Shown: positions 1 through 6,314 of the stretch, piece after piece
Layout: each line of letters starts with the position of its first letter
How positions within the stretch are numbered: position 1 is the first letter of the stretch
Origin: Burkholderiales bacterium
GTDB taxonomy: Bacteria > Pseudomonadota > Gammaproteobacteria > Burkholderiales > Usitatibacteraceae
Reading direction: 5' to 3'
NCBI GenBank assembly: GCA_025350945.1
Contig: JANXWW010000345.1
Span: 1-6,878, forward strand
DNA length: 6,878 nucleotides
Notes under the pieces: model-generated
Database searches by the model: none
What the model saw: only the letters and a program-made list of their open reading frames with translations
Told to the model about the DNA's origin: nothing
Translations under genes and position numbers: made by a program

Positions 1-2
1 TC

Positions 3-694
3 ATTTATATGCTGGCGCTCTGCATCATTTGTGGGTTGAGTTTTACAGGCATAGCCACGTGGCTGATGACGCGCCGTGGAAATACCATCAAGGATATTTT
101 GCAGAGCAGCCGGTTTAAAGACACCAAGGCAGACGCCAAGGCGCTCTCGCTGGAAATCGCCGACAAGCTCAAAGTCAGCACCAATATCCCGATTGTGGCG
201 ATGTACATCGTGGCGGGATTAGTCGCGGTGGGACTACCGATTTTCATTTCGCATCAACAGTCGCGCACGGTGGGTGACGCGCCCGTACTGCGCGGACAAA
301 TCAAGGATTACCGGCAAGTGGTTTCCCTCGATAAGGGTGAAAAGGTTTACGCCTCGCCGGTGGAAATGATTGTGCTCGGTGATGGCTCGTTCAACATTCC
401 GTTGCGTACGACCGAAGGCGGGCAAGTGATTCAATTTGAATCGCCCACCGCCAATAGCCTAACGCGCGACCGCTGCCTGCGGCTGGCTACAAGGTCTATC
501 TCTACAACAAACAAAGCGGCTGGTCGCGGCCCAGTTACACCGATAGTGCGGGTCGCTACGCGCATTACGGCGTCAGACCGGACAAATATTTATTGCACAT
601 TCGCGACGGCCAAAACAAAGTGATGTGGCAGCAGGATGTAGTCGTCAACAGTGGTCTGACGCAAGTTCCGTGGATTATTTTGCCGAAGGGTTAG
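3..694 (+). pseudogene. Two-TM membrane protein with beta-rich C-terminal domain, frameshifted (or sequencing error)
   Basis: Function not recognised. The first reading frame is open from the window edge, with an ATG at 9, so the true start may lie upstream. Counting from that ATG, residues 2-20 and 60-80 are hydrophobic membrane segments separated by a basic loop (RRG, then several Lys). This suggests a periplasmic C-terminus. Residues 93-146 look beta-rich. After about residue 150 this frame turns into unlikely, Arg/Thr-rich sequence and stops at 621-623. The frame starting at 458 instead reads GYKVYLYNKQSGWSRP, then TDSAGRYAHYGV and KYLLHIRDG, ending at TAG 692-694. That pattern resembles a transthyretin-like or carboxypeptidase-regulatory-like beta sandwich (inference). 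One missing base near 455-460 would join both frames into a protein of about 228 residues. It is either a real mutation or an assembly error. It converges on upp, with 36 bases between. Confidence 0.7.
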
Positions 695-730
695 CAACGT
701 TTGCTGGCGTGATGAAAGCGTTTAACGTTA

Positions 731-1357
731 CTATCGCGTGCCAAAAATCTTGTCACCCGCATCGCCCAGACCCGGGATAATATAGCCGATATCATTCAAG
801 TGACTATCAATGGCGGCGGTGAAAACGTCCACATCAGGATGCGCAGTATTGAGTCGCGCAATGCCTTCAGGCGCCGCGACCAAGACCAGTGCGCGAATAT
901 GTTTTGCACCATTTTTTTTCAGCATGTCGATGGTGGCGATCATCGATCCTGCGGTCGCCAGCATCGGGTCGAGGATCAACGCCATGCGTTCATCGAGCTT
1001 GCCTACAAAGCGTTCGAAGTAGGGCTCAGGCTGTAGCGTGTCGTGGTTGCGGGCAATGCCGACCACGCTGACTTTGGCACTCGGAATCACATCCAGTACA
1101 CCATCCAGCATGCCAAGTCCCGCGCGCAGAATCGGCACGAGTGTGACTTTTTTGCCGCTGATTTGTTGGATCTCAACCGGTCCATTCCAGCCTTGAATGG
1201 TGATTGTTTCCAACGGGAAATCGGCACAAGCTTCATAGGCCAATAGCTGGCCAATTTCGGCGGTAAGTTCACGAAAACTTTTGGTGCTGATGTCGACGTG
1301 ACGCATCAGGCCAATTTTGTGTTTGACGAGCGGGTGTTTTATTTCGATGGTCGGCAT
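731..1357 (-). CDS. upp: Uracil phosphoribosyltransferase
   Basis: This cytoplasmic pyrimidine-salvage enzyme converts uracil and PRPP to UMP and pyrophosphate. The 208-residue product has the usual family length and aligns end to end with E. coli Upp from memory. Visible landmarks are the N-terminal KHPLVKHKIGLMR (8-19), GWNGPVEI (57-63), VPILRAGLGM (74-83), the PRPP-binding loop LDPMLATAGS (129-138) with catalytic-region Asp130, and the uracil-binding C-terminal GYIIPGLGDAGDK (191-203). The PRPP loop reads ATAGS where E. coli has ATGGS, so residue 136 is Ala (GCA). The start is set by the conserved N-terminus; I see no clear Shine-Dalgarno before it. It stands alone, 180 bases after the stop of the upstream same-strand gene, so it probably has its own promoter. 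I could not identify one convincingly. Identification is very secure. Confidence 0.97.
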   Translation of the reverse strand: MPTIEIKHPLVKHKIGLMRHVDISTKSFRELTAEIGQLLAYEACADFPLETITIQGWNGPVEIQQISGKKVTLVPILRAGLGMLDGVLDVIPSAKVSVVGIARNHDTLQPEPYFERFVGKLDERMALILDPMLATAGSMIATIDMLKKNGAKHIRALVLVAAPEGIARLNTAHPDVDVFTAAIDSHLNDIGYIIPGLGDAGDKIFGTR

Positions 1358-1537
1358 GTGGTGTTCGCTGATTTTTTTGCGCTTTATTAAAAGCGACGAC
1401 TGACGTTTTATTATTTTGCAACAACACTTCCGAAAGGCTCATGGCGCGAATCCGGCGCCGCATCTGAAACTTTTTTAATCGCGATGATTCGCCATATCAT
1501 GCGCCTGACTCAACGAAAGCCCGAGTGAACGCCCGAA
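1358..1537 (-). other. Intergenic leader of upp, no clear regulatory site
   Basis: This 180-base gap separates the upp start from the stop of the unknown-function gene on the same strand. It contains AT-rich patches (around 1380-1417 and 1470-1478) where a upp promoter could lie. I could not find a -35/-10 pair with good sequence and spacing. No hairpin followed by a T-run on the minus strand is evident for the upstream gene. A short GGCGC/GCGCC inverted repeat near 1444-1460 is too weak to call. No tRNA or convincing small ORF is seen. Confidence 0.4.
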
Positions 1538-2689
1538 CTAGCCACGGGTAGCCGCGGGTATGAAGGCACCTGACGAAGGCCGTGCAGCGGCTTGGGGTGG
1601 CACGGTAGTTGTGCGGCCTGAGCCCTGCGCGATACCCAGCCAATCCCAGCGCCGCTGCTCAATCGCGTCCAGAATCATGGCGCGATATTGCTGTGCGTTG
1701 GCGTAGGCGTTGGGTGGCAGCTCGTTGTACTGCATATAAGTTTCCAGACTGTCGTAACCACACGCGCCCATTTGTGCGCAGCCATTCAACACGCGATAGG
1801 CATCCGCGCCGCAATTGGCCCCGCGATCACAGGCGGCGAGCGCCCAGGCGGGGGCGAAATCGCGCACGTTAAATGGTTCATTATTGGGTCCGACGCCACG
1901 ATCTGTCAGTTGCGAGGAACCCCAGGATAGCAATTGACCCGCGCGCTGAATGGCAAATGGGTCGCCCGTTGAAAGTCCATCACGCACCGAGCTGAGCTGC
2001 TCTTCAGACAAACGGCGTTCTTCCGTGCCGCGCGCGCTGCGAACTTGCTCGCGGTACTCTTCTGCCGCCAATGCAACCCGTGCTCCCGGATTGCCTGCGG
2101 CGGCCGCTTCGCGGAATAGTTTTATGGCATCAGCGCCCGTCAGGCTCAGCGACTGAAAGCCTTCGCAAATTTGATTTACACGTTCAAACGCGGCGACACG
2201 CTGTGCATTGGCAGGATCGTTGTCCTTCAGTTTGGTTTGAAACTTGGCGCGATCAGCCTCGGTGAGGCTGCTGCCGTTAGTAACCCCGGCAACCCCTGAG
2301 CCAAATCCGCGCCCGCGGCCCGCGCAGGTTTCAATGGCGGATGCGGCAAAGTATTTTAATTCACCGCTGGCAGCGTCGGGATTCGCCGCATAGCGCTCAT
2401 AGAATTGTTTAAGTTGAGTTGCTTTTTCAAATTCGCGGGCAAGGACGCTTTTCAGCGGCACGATTGAACGTGCGAGCTTTGGTACAGATATTGGTGCAGC
2501 GGCAACAGTTGGTGATGGTTTTTGTACGCTGGTCGTATTTGCTGCCGACGCCGCTGAAATAGGTGCCGCGCTGGCGGGCTCGACAGCGCTGACCAAGATA
2601 TTCTCCGGTGGTTTCAGCAGCTGCCACACGCCAATCGAAAGCGCCGCAATCACACCCGCTATGATCAAAAAAGTTTTATTCATAATCAT
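1538..2689 (-). CDS. Hypothetical membrane-anchored, probably periplasmic protein with six cysteines
   Basis: Not a family I recognise by name. Of 383 residues, 5-24 form one hydrophobic segment after a short basic N-terminus, acting as an anchor or uncleaved signal; there is no lipobox cysteine. Residues 35-70 are a low-complexity Ala/Ser/Pro linker typical of exported proteins. The remainder is mostly helical and Ala-rich. The segment ADAIKLFREAAAAGNPGA (186-203) resembles a Sel1/TPR-type helical repeat (weak inference). All six cysteines (122, 175, 287, 293, 304, 310) lie in the presumed exported part, the last four in a symmetric C-x5-C-x10-C-x5-C pattern suggesting disulfides. The C-terminal tail is Pro/Ala-rich. 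The second ATG (2681-2683, residue 3) is a likelier start because GGA lies five bases before it. It follows the gltL terminator, so it is likely its own transcript. No functional link to its neighbours is evident. Confidence 0.85.
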   Translation of the reverse strand: MIMNKTFLIIAGVIAALSIGVWQLLKPPENILVSAVEPASAAPISAASAANTTSVQKPSPTVAAAPISVPKLARSIVPLKSVLAREFEKATQLKQFYERYAANPDAASGELKYFAASAIETCAGRGRGFGSGVAGVTNGSSLTEADRAKFQTKLKDNDPANAQRVAAFERVNQICEGFQSLSLTGADAIKLFREAAAAGNPGARVALAAEEYREQVRSARGTEERRLSEEQLSSVRDGLSTGDPFAIQRAGQLLSWGSSQLTDRGVGPNNEPFNVRDFAPAWALAACDRGANCGADAYRVLNGCAQMGACGYDSLETYMQYNELPPNAYANAQQYRAMILDAIEQRRWDWLGIAQGSGRTTTVPPQAAARPSSGAFIPAATRG

Positions 2690-2806
2690 CCAATTATTTA
2701 TTCAAACAGCAATTAATAAATAATATTATCTCACTGTCTTGAAATTGGTACTTTGCTCGCGAGAGATTTGGCGAACAAACAGACCGGCGAAGTTGTAACC
2801 ACACGT
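2690..2806 (-). promoter_or_regulatory. AT-rich upstream region of the unknown-function gene, possible promoter
   Basis: Between the gltL terminator and the 383-residue ORF the minus strand carries a very AT-rich stretch (about 2695-2735). It includes GATAAT and overlapping TAATAT/TATTAT hexamers that resemble sigma-70 -10 boxes. No good -35 hexamer sits at 16-18 bases from any of them. Since the preceding operon ends in a strong terminator, a promoter is expected here, but its exact position is a guess. An 8-base palindrome CTCGCGAG is also present near 2757-2765. Confidence 0.3.
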
Positions 2807-2837
2807 AAAAACGGCGCTATCAATAGACAGCGCCGTT
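2807..2837 (-). terminator. Rho-independent terminator of the glt operon
   Basis: On the minus strand, 27 bases after the gltL stop, AACGGCGCTGTC and GATAGCGCCGTT pair in a 12-bp stem with one G-U pair. The loop is TATT, and the stem runs into TTTTT. Arms lie at 2826-2837 and 2810-2821. The GC-rich stem, tetraloop and T-run are those of a textbook intrinsic terminator, which marks the end of the transporter transcript. Confidence 0.93.
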
Positions 2838-2863
2838 CTGCAAATTTACAAAAATTGCTGCAA

Positions 2864-3595
2864 TTAATTGTGCAGTATTTTTGACAGGAAATCCTGTGTA
2901 CGCTGTTTGCGAGGTGAGCCGAAGAAATCTTCCTTCGTACAATCCTCCAGAATCGTGCCGCCTTTTTCCATAAAAATAATGCGATCAGCCACCTTTTTCG
3001 CAAATCCCATTTCGTGCGTGACGCACATCATCGTCATACCTTCTTTGGCGAGCTGCACCATTACGTCGAGCACCTCGTTAATCATTTCCGGATCGAGTGC
3101 AGATGTGGGTTCATCAAACAACATGCAAATCGGGTCCATCGACAATGCACGCGCAATCGCCACCCGTTGCTGCTGACCACCCGAAAGCTGTCCGGGGAAT
3201 TTATCTTTATGCTCAATGAGGCCGACGCGATCCAGTAATTTGAGCCCTTTGGTGCGTGCCTCTTCTTCGCTGCGATTGAGCACCTTCATCTGCGCGATGA
3301 CGAGATTTTTCGTCACGCTCATATGCGGGAAAAGCTCAAAATTCTGGAAGACCATGCCGACCTTTGAGCGCAGTGTGGAGAGGTTGGTTTTTGGATCATT
3401 GAGCGATTGACCATTGACCACAACGTCGCCTTTTTGAAACGGTTCAAGTCCGTTTACACATTTGATCAATGTCGATTTGCCGGAACCCGATGGGCCGCAC
3501 ACGACCACGACTTCGCCTTTAGTCACACTGGTGGTGCAATCAACCAACACTTGTTTTTCACCGTACCACTTCGAGATGCCCTTAATTTCAATCAT
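2864..3595 (-). CDS. gltL: Glutamate/aspartate ABC transporter ATP-binding protein
   Basis: This is the cytoplasmic ATPase of the acidic amino acid importer; ATP hydrolysis drives transport through GltJ and GltK. The 243 residues match the usual size of polar amino acid ATPases (E. coli GltL, GlnQ, HisP). All nucleotide-binding motifs are intact: Walker A GPSGSGKS (34-41), Q-loop Gln84 in VFQNFELFPH, signature LSGGQQQRVAIARAL (137-151), Walker B ICMLFDEP (156-163), D-loop SALD (165-168) and switch His194 in VTHEMGFA. The frame stays open upstream to 3763, but that extension overlaps gltK and is unlike the family. The start at 3593-3595 gives the family N-terminus MIEIKGISKWYG and has GAGG five bases upstream. 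The stop of gltK lies 22 bases before, so the two genes are co-transcribed. It is the last gene before the operon terminator. Family assignment is certain; the Glt name relies on gltI, gltJ and gltK. Confidence 0.96.
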   Translation of the reverse strand: MIEIKGISKWYGEKQVLVDCTTSVTKGEVVVVCGPSGSGKSTLIKCVNGLEPFQKGDVVVNGQSLNDPKTNLSTLRSKVGMVFQNFELFPHMSVTKNLVIAQMKVLNRSEEEARTKGLKLLDRVGLIEHKDKFPGQLSGGQQQRVAIARALSMDPICMLFDEPTSALDPEMINEVLDVMVQLAKEGMTMMCVTHEMGFAKKVADRIIFMEKGGTILEDCTKEDFFGSPRKQRTQDFLSKILHN

Positions 3596-3617
3596 GATGT
3601 CCTCGTGAATTTTAGTG

Positions 3618-4304
3618 TTAGCGAATGATGGCGATTTTTTTCTGTAATCGCTTGACCGCAAATGAGAGTGCGAAGCACAGAATAAAGTAGACGATGGCGA
3701 CCGCAAGATAGAATTCAACCAAACGGCTGTCACGCTGGGCAATTTTCGATGCCGCGCCGACAAAGTCAGTCACATTCAAAAGCGAGACCAGCGATGCATC
3801 CTGAAATAACACAATGGTTTGCGTGAGCAGAATCGGCAGCATGTTGCGAAACGCCTGCGGCAACACCACATTCGACATGCTTTGCCAGTAGGTGAAGCCG
3901 AGCGCGTAGCCGGCGTTTACCTGCCCCTTCGCAATACTCTGAATACCGGCGCGCATGATTTCGCAAAAGTAGGCGGCTTCAAACATGATGAAGGTGATGA
4001 AGGCCGATTTATCCGCGCCGAACGAAGGAGGACGCTCCGCTCCGGTAACTTTTTGGATAATGACCGGAACCAAAAAGTAAAACCAGAAAATAACCAGCAA
4101 CAAGGGAATGGAGCGCATCAAATTGACATAGCCAGTGGCAACCATCGCCAATGGCTTGATGGACGAGAGACGCGCCATGGCCAGCAACGTGCCAAAAATG
4201 ACGCCACCAATGGCGGCAATTACGGTGAGCTGGAGTGTGTACTGAAGCCCTTTCCAGAGAAAAGGCCAGGCGCGAAATACGGCACCGAAATCAAGATCAC
4301 CCAT
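3618..4304 (-). CDS. gltK: Glutamate/aspartate ABC transporter permease GltK
   Basis: One of two inner-membrane permease subunits of the importer. The 228 residues compare with 224 in E. coli GltK as I recall it, with shared stretches YVNLMRSIPLLLVIFWFY (59-76), FEAAYFCEIMRAGIQSI (108-124), WQSM (140-143) and LPQAFRNMLPILLTQTIVLF (148-167). About five hydrophobic segments are visible: near 21-45, 55-82, 100-120, 150-170 and 196-218. The EAA loop that contacts the ATPase is at about 126-153 (KGQVNAGYALGF, then VVLPQAFR). The start ATG lies one base after the gltJ stop, so the two are almost certainly translationally coupled. A GGGGG run inside the end of gltJ, about nine bases upstream, could serve as its Shine-Dalgarno. 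It pairs with GltJ as a heterodimer. Assignment is strong, based on order, length and these motifs. Confidence 0.95.
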   Translation of the reverse strand: MGDLDFGAVFRAWPFLWKGLQYTLQLTVIAAIGGVIFGTLLAMARLSSIKPLAMVATGYVNLMRSIPLLLVIFWFYFLVPVIIQKVTGAERPPSFGADKSAFITFIMFEAAYFCEIMRAGIQSIAKGQVNAGYALGFTYWQSMSNVVLPQAFRNMLPILLTQTIVLFQDASLVSLLNVTDFVGAASKIAQRDSRLVEFYLAVAIVYFILCFALSFAVKRLQKKIAIIR

Positions 4305-4305
4305 G

Positions 4306-5028
4306 TTATTTGGCCCCCGATATATAGCCCGGCACAGCGACTCGTTTTTCGATAATGCCCATGATGATGTTTGCTGTCATGGCAATCGTGATGTAGATGA
4401 CCGTGGCGGCACCAAACGCGTGAAAATACTGGAACGTAGTTTCGCCCATTTCGCGTGTGCGGAAAAATAATTCGACCAGGCCAATTGAATATGCAGTGGC
4501 GGTATTTTTAATCAGGTTCATCGTCTCGGAGGTGAGCGGCGGGATGATGATGCGATAGGCCATTGGCAATAGCACATGGCGATAAGTCTGCGCTTCGGTC
4601 AGGCCTAGTGCGTAACCGGCATTGCGCTGGCCTTGCGAGATCGAGCCAATACCAGATCGCACTTGTTCTGAAATCCGCGCGGCGGTAAACAGGCCTAAAC
4701 ACACGCAGGCGGTGACGAACTGGTGAGTGGTGGGGTCCATGTCGTTCACCATTTTTTTTACAGCAGGAAACAAGCCTGGCAGAACAAAATACCAGACAAA
4801 AAACTGAACCAGCAAAGGTATATTGCGGAACAATTCAACGTACGCGTTACCGATATTAACCAGCCATTGGTTTTTCATGGTGCGAACCACACCGAGAAAA
4901 GAGCCGAGTGTGAAGGCAATAACCCATGCAACCGCAGCGGTGGCAAGCGTCCAGCCCAGCCCGGATGCCAGCATTTGCCACCAGAGTGGCTCGCCTTCGG
5001 ATGAAGATTGAAAAAATAAATCGAACAC
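4306..5028 (-). CDS. gltJ: Glutamate/aspartate ABC transporter permease GltJ
   Basis: The second permease subunit of the importer, paralogous to GltK. The 240 residues compare with about 246 in E. coli GltJ, with shared stretches YVELFRNIPLLVQFFVWY (63-80), CLGLFTAARISEQVRSGI (110-127) and IIPPLTSETMNLIKN (161-175). Hydrophobic segments lie near 19-48, 65-88, 102-118, 160-188 and 205-226. The EAA loop is 131-159 (SQGQRNAGYALGL, then HVLLPMAYR). The start codon is GTG (5026-5028) with AAGG five bases upstream inside AAGGGGG, a good ribosome-binding site. No ATG in frame would give a better family N-terminus. The 204-base gap to gltI holds a terminator hairpin, so gltJKL are expected to be expressed by read-through or from a separate weak promoter. 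The ORF is intact and assignment is strong. Confidence 0.95.
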   Translation of the reverse strand: MFDLFFQSSSEGEPLWWQMLASGLGWTLATAAVAWVIAFTLGSFLGVVRTMKNQWLVNIGNAYVELFRNIPLLVQFFVWYFVLPGLFPAVKKMVNDMDPTTHQFVTACVCLGLFTAARISEQVRSGIGSISQGQRNAGYALGLTEAQTYRHVLLPMAYRIIIPPLTSETMNLIKNTATAYSIGLVELFFRTREMGETTFQYFHAFGAATVIYITIAMTANIIMGIIEKRVAVPGYISGAK

Positions 5029-5168
5029 GTGTCCCCCTTGTTATTTCAGCATTTGTTGCGGCTTAAAAACAAAACCCACTCCGTAAACCGTAACGCCAAG
5101 CAGCGCAATTTATTTTTGTATTTTATGAATATGCCACATCCGTACAGCCCAGCACCAGCAGGGCGTAC
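5029..5168 (-). other. gltI-gltJ intercistronic leader downstream of the attenuator
   Basis: About 140 bases lie between the internal terminator and the gltJ GTG. On the minus strand the region has an AT-rich block containing CATAAAAT (around 5119-5126), which could be a -10 element for a gltJKL promoter, but no good -35 is at the right distance. TTGCGC plus 17 bases to TACGGA is another poor match. The region ends with the AAGGGGG ribosome-binding site of gltJ. No convincing small ORF is seen. Confidence 0.35.
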
Positions 5169-5205
5169 AAAAAAGCCGGTGCCCCGTCGGGCGGCACCGG
5201 CTTTT
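5169..5205 (-). terminator. Strong intrinsic terminator/attenuator between gltI and gltJ
   Basis: On the minus strand, 27 bases after the gltI stop, AAAAGCCGGTGCC (5205-5193) pairs perfectly with GGCACCGGCTTTT (5183-5171). The stem is 13 bp with a nine-base loop, and the T-run extends to six (5174-5169). The structure is near symmetric, so the plus strand also ends its stem in TTTT. Inside an operon such a hairpin normally stops most transcripts after the binding-protein gene and protects its 3' end, leaving a minority to read into the permease genes. Confidence 0.9.
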
Positions 5206-5232
5206 GTCTGTTTCTTTATATCCTACTGATGA

Positions 5233-6141
5233 TTATTCGGCACCCTTGTCGTTTGGATTCGTAAACGCCGCTTTAAGCGCGGGGCTCATCGGGAAATTCA
5301 GATTCACATTCTTGGGCGGAATCGGGCTTGTAAACCACTTGGTATAAATTTTTTCCATTTCGCCAGACTTCATCAGCCCTGCCAAAGTTGAGTCCACGAT
5401 TTTTTTAAATTGAGGATCGTCTTTGCGCAACATAGGGCCATACGGTTCTGTATTGAGCGACTCCGGCAAGATTTTATAGTCTGCGGGCGATCGGCTATTC
5501 GCAATTTGTCCTGCAAGCAACACATCATCCATCACAAATGCCGCCACGCGATCATCAGCAAGCAGCAAAAAAGATTCGGCGTGATCTTTGCCATAGATAG
5601 ATTTGATATCCGCCGTTTCGGTTCGCTTGTACTTTTTGAACAACGCAACGGAGGTTGTGCCTGAGGTGGTTGATACGGTCTTGCCGTTTAAATCAGCAAG
5701 GGCATTCACACCAGATGATTTTTTTACAGCTGCCGTTACGTTGATCACAAAGTAAGTATTACCAAAAGCCACTTGCTTTTGCCGTTCAACAGAGTTGGTT
5801 GTTGAGCCGCACTCAAGATCGATGGTGCCATTCTGTAGCAGCGGAATACGGTTCGACGAGGTAACCGGCTGGAATTTCACGGATAGATTTGGCATTTTTA
5901 ACTCGGCTTTGACTGCGTCAACCACCTTGTTGCAAATATCTACAGAGTAACCAATGGGCTTTTGATTATCATCCAAGTATGAAAATGGAATGGAAGCTTC
6001 CCGGTGGCTTACGGTGATCGAACCTGTTTCCTTGATTTTCTTCAAGGTGCCGGTGAGTTCCTGTGCGCCTGCTGCGCCAACCAATGCCGATGCGGTTATC
6101 GCGCTGGCAATCAATATGGATAGTTTTGAAATTTTGAACAT
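5233..6141 (-). CDS. gltI: Glutamate/aspartate periplasmic substrate-binding protein
   Basis: The periplasmic solute-binding protein (family 3) that delivers glutamate or aspartate to GltJK-GltL. The 302 residues are the same size as E. coli GltI. Residues 1-26 form a Sec signal peptide (basic start, hydrophobic core, GAAGA before QELTG). Family stretches include SHREASIPFSY (45-55), SSNRIPLLQNGTIDLECGST (95-114), SVERQKQVAF (117-126), GTTS (161-164), YGKDHAES (183-190) and FVMDDVLLAG (202-211). C-terminal ones are LRKDDPQFKK (238-247) and PIPPKNVNLNF (273-283). From memory, the ligand residues of the Shigella homologue (Arg24, Ser72, Arg75, Ser90, His164 of the mature protein) correspond at constant offset to Arg47, Ser95, Arg98, Ser113 and His187 here. 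The frame is open up to 6225, but the start at 6139-6141 begins the signal peptide and has GAGGAG nine bases upstream. First gene of the operon. Confidence 0.97.
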   Translation of the reverse strand: MFKISKLSILIASAITASALVGAAGAQELTGTLKKIKETGSITVSHREASIPFSYLDDNQKPIGYSVDICNKVVDAVKAELKMPNLSVKFQPVTSSNRIPLLQNGTIDLECGSTTNSVERQKQVAFGNTYFVINVTAAVKKSSGVNALADLNGKTVSTTSGTTSVALFKKYKRTETADIKSIYGKDHAESFLLLADDRVAAFVMDDVLLAGQIANSRSPADYKILPESLNTEPYGPMLRKDDPQFKKIVDSTLAGLMKSGEMEKIYTKWFTSPIPPKNVNLNFPMSPALKAAFTNPNDKGAE

Positions 6142-6196
6142 GGGGTGATACTCCTCGTGCGTGTGATGTGAATGAAGTCTTGAGCATGGCAGGGTG

Positions 6197-6225
6197 TTAA
6201 TATTTTTTATGAAAACCCCACACAA
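6197..6225 (-). promoter_or_regulatory. Possible sigma-70 promoter for gltI
   Basis: On the minus strand TTGTGT (6225-6220) is followed after exactly 17 bases by TATTAA (6202-6197), about 55 bases before the gltI ATG. The hexamers match the consensus at three and four of six positions, and the spacer is AT-rich at its 3' end. The spacing is ideal but the sequence match is modest, so it is a candidate only. Confidence 0.35.
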
Positions 6226-6268
6226 GCCGAACGTTTCTATGACTCGAATAGTTTACCTGAACTGATAA

Positions 6269-6284
6269 AGCATTCGCCATGCCA
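6269..6284 (-). promoter_or_regulatory. Candidate sigma-54 (-24/-12) promoter for gltI
   Basis: On the minus strand TGGCATGGCGAATGCT matches the RpoN consensus TGGCACG-N4-TTGCW at all but two defined positions. It keeps the essential GG (-24) and GC (-12) with exactly 10 bases between them. Transcription would start near 6258, giving an untranslated leader of about 115 bases before gltI. It lies in the gap after the LysR-type gene and is correctly oriented. Sigma-54 control of acidic amino acid uptake is known in pseudomonads (AauSR system), which makes the site plausible. No enhancer site was identified, so this is an inference from one motif. Confidence 0.5.
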
Positions 6285-6314
6285 TAGCAGCATAACTGTG
6301 CAGCTTGTCAATCA

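Noticed and set aside
455..485. Programmed ribosomal frameshift in the first gene
   Set aside because: No X-XXY-YYZ slippery heptamer or evident downstream structure is present at the junction; a plain indel explains it better.
696..729. AACGTT repeated as a possible inverted repeat between the first gene and upp, considered as a bidirectional terminator
   Set aside because: The hexamer is itself a palindrome, the arms are only 6 bp with a loop of about 22 bases, and no T-run follows on either strand.
2731..3003. 90-residue ORF on the minus strand overlapping the end of gltL and its terminator
   Set aside because: It runs out of frame through gltL and across the terminator hairpin, with no family resemblance; a shadow frame.
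3596..3763. N-terminal extension of gltL to an upstream ATG
   Set aside because: The added 56 residues overlap the gltK coding region, are unlike the ATPase family, and the start at 3595 has a good ribosome-binding site.
3819..4355. 178-residue ORF on the plus strand
   Set aside because: It lies antisense to gltK, has an Arg/His/Asn-rich composition typical of shadow frames, and no recognisable domain; the minus-strand permease is unmistakable.
6142..6225. N-terminal extension of gltI to an upstream ATG
   Set aside because: It would bury the signal peptide 28 residues inside the protein; the start at 6141 has GAGGAG at nine bases and a normal Sec signal.
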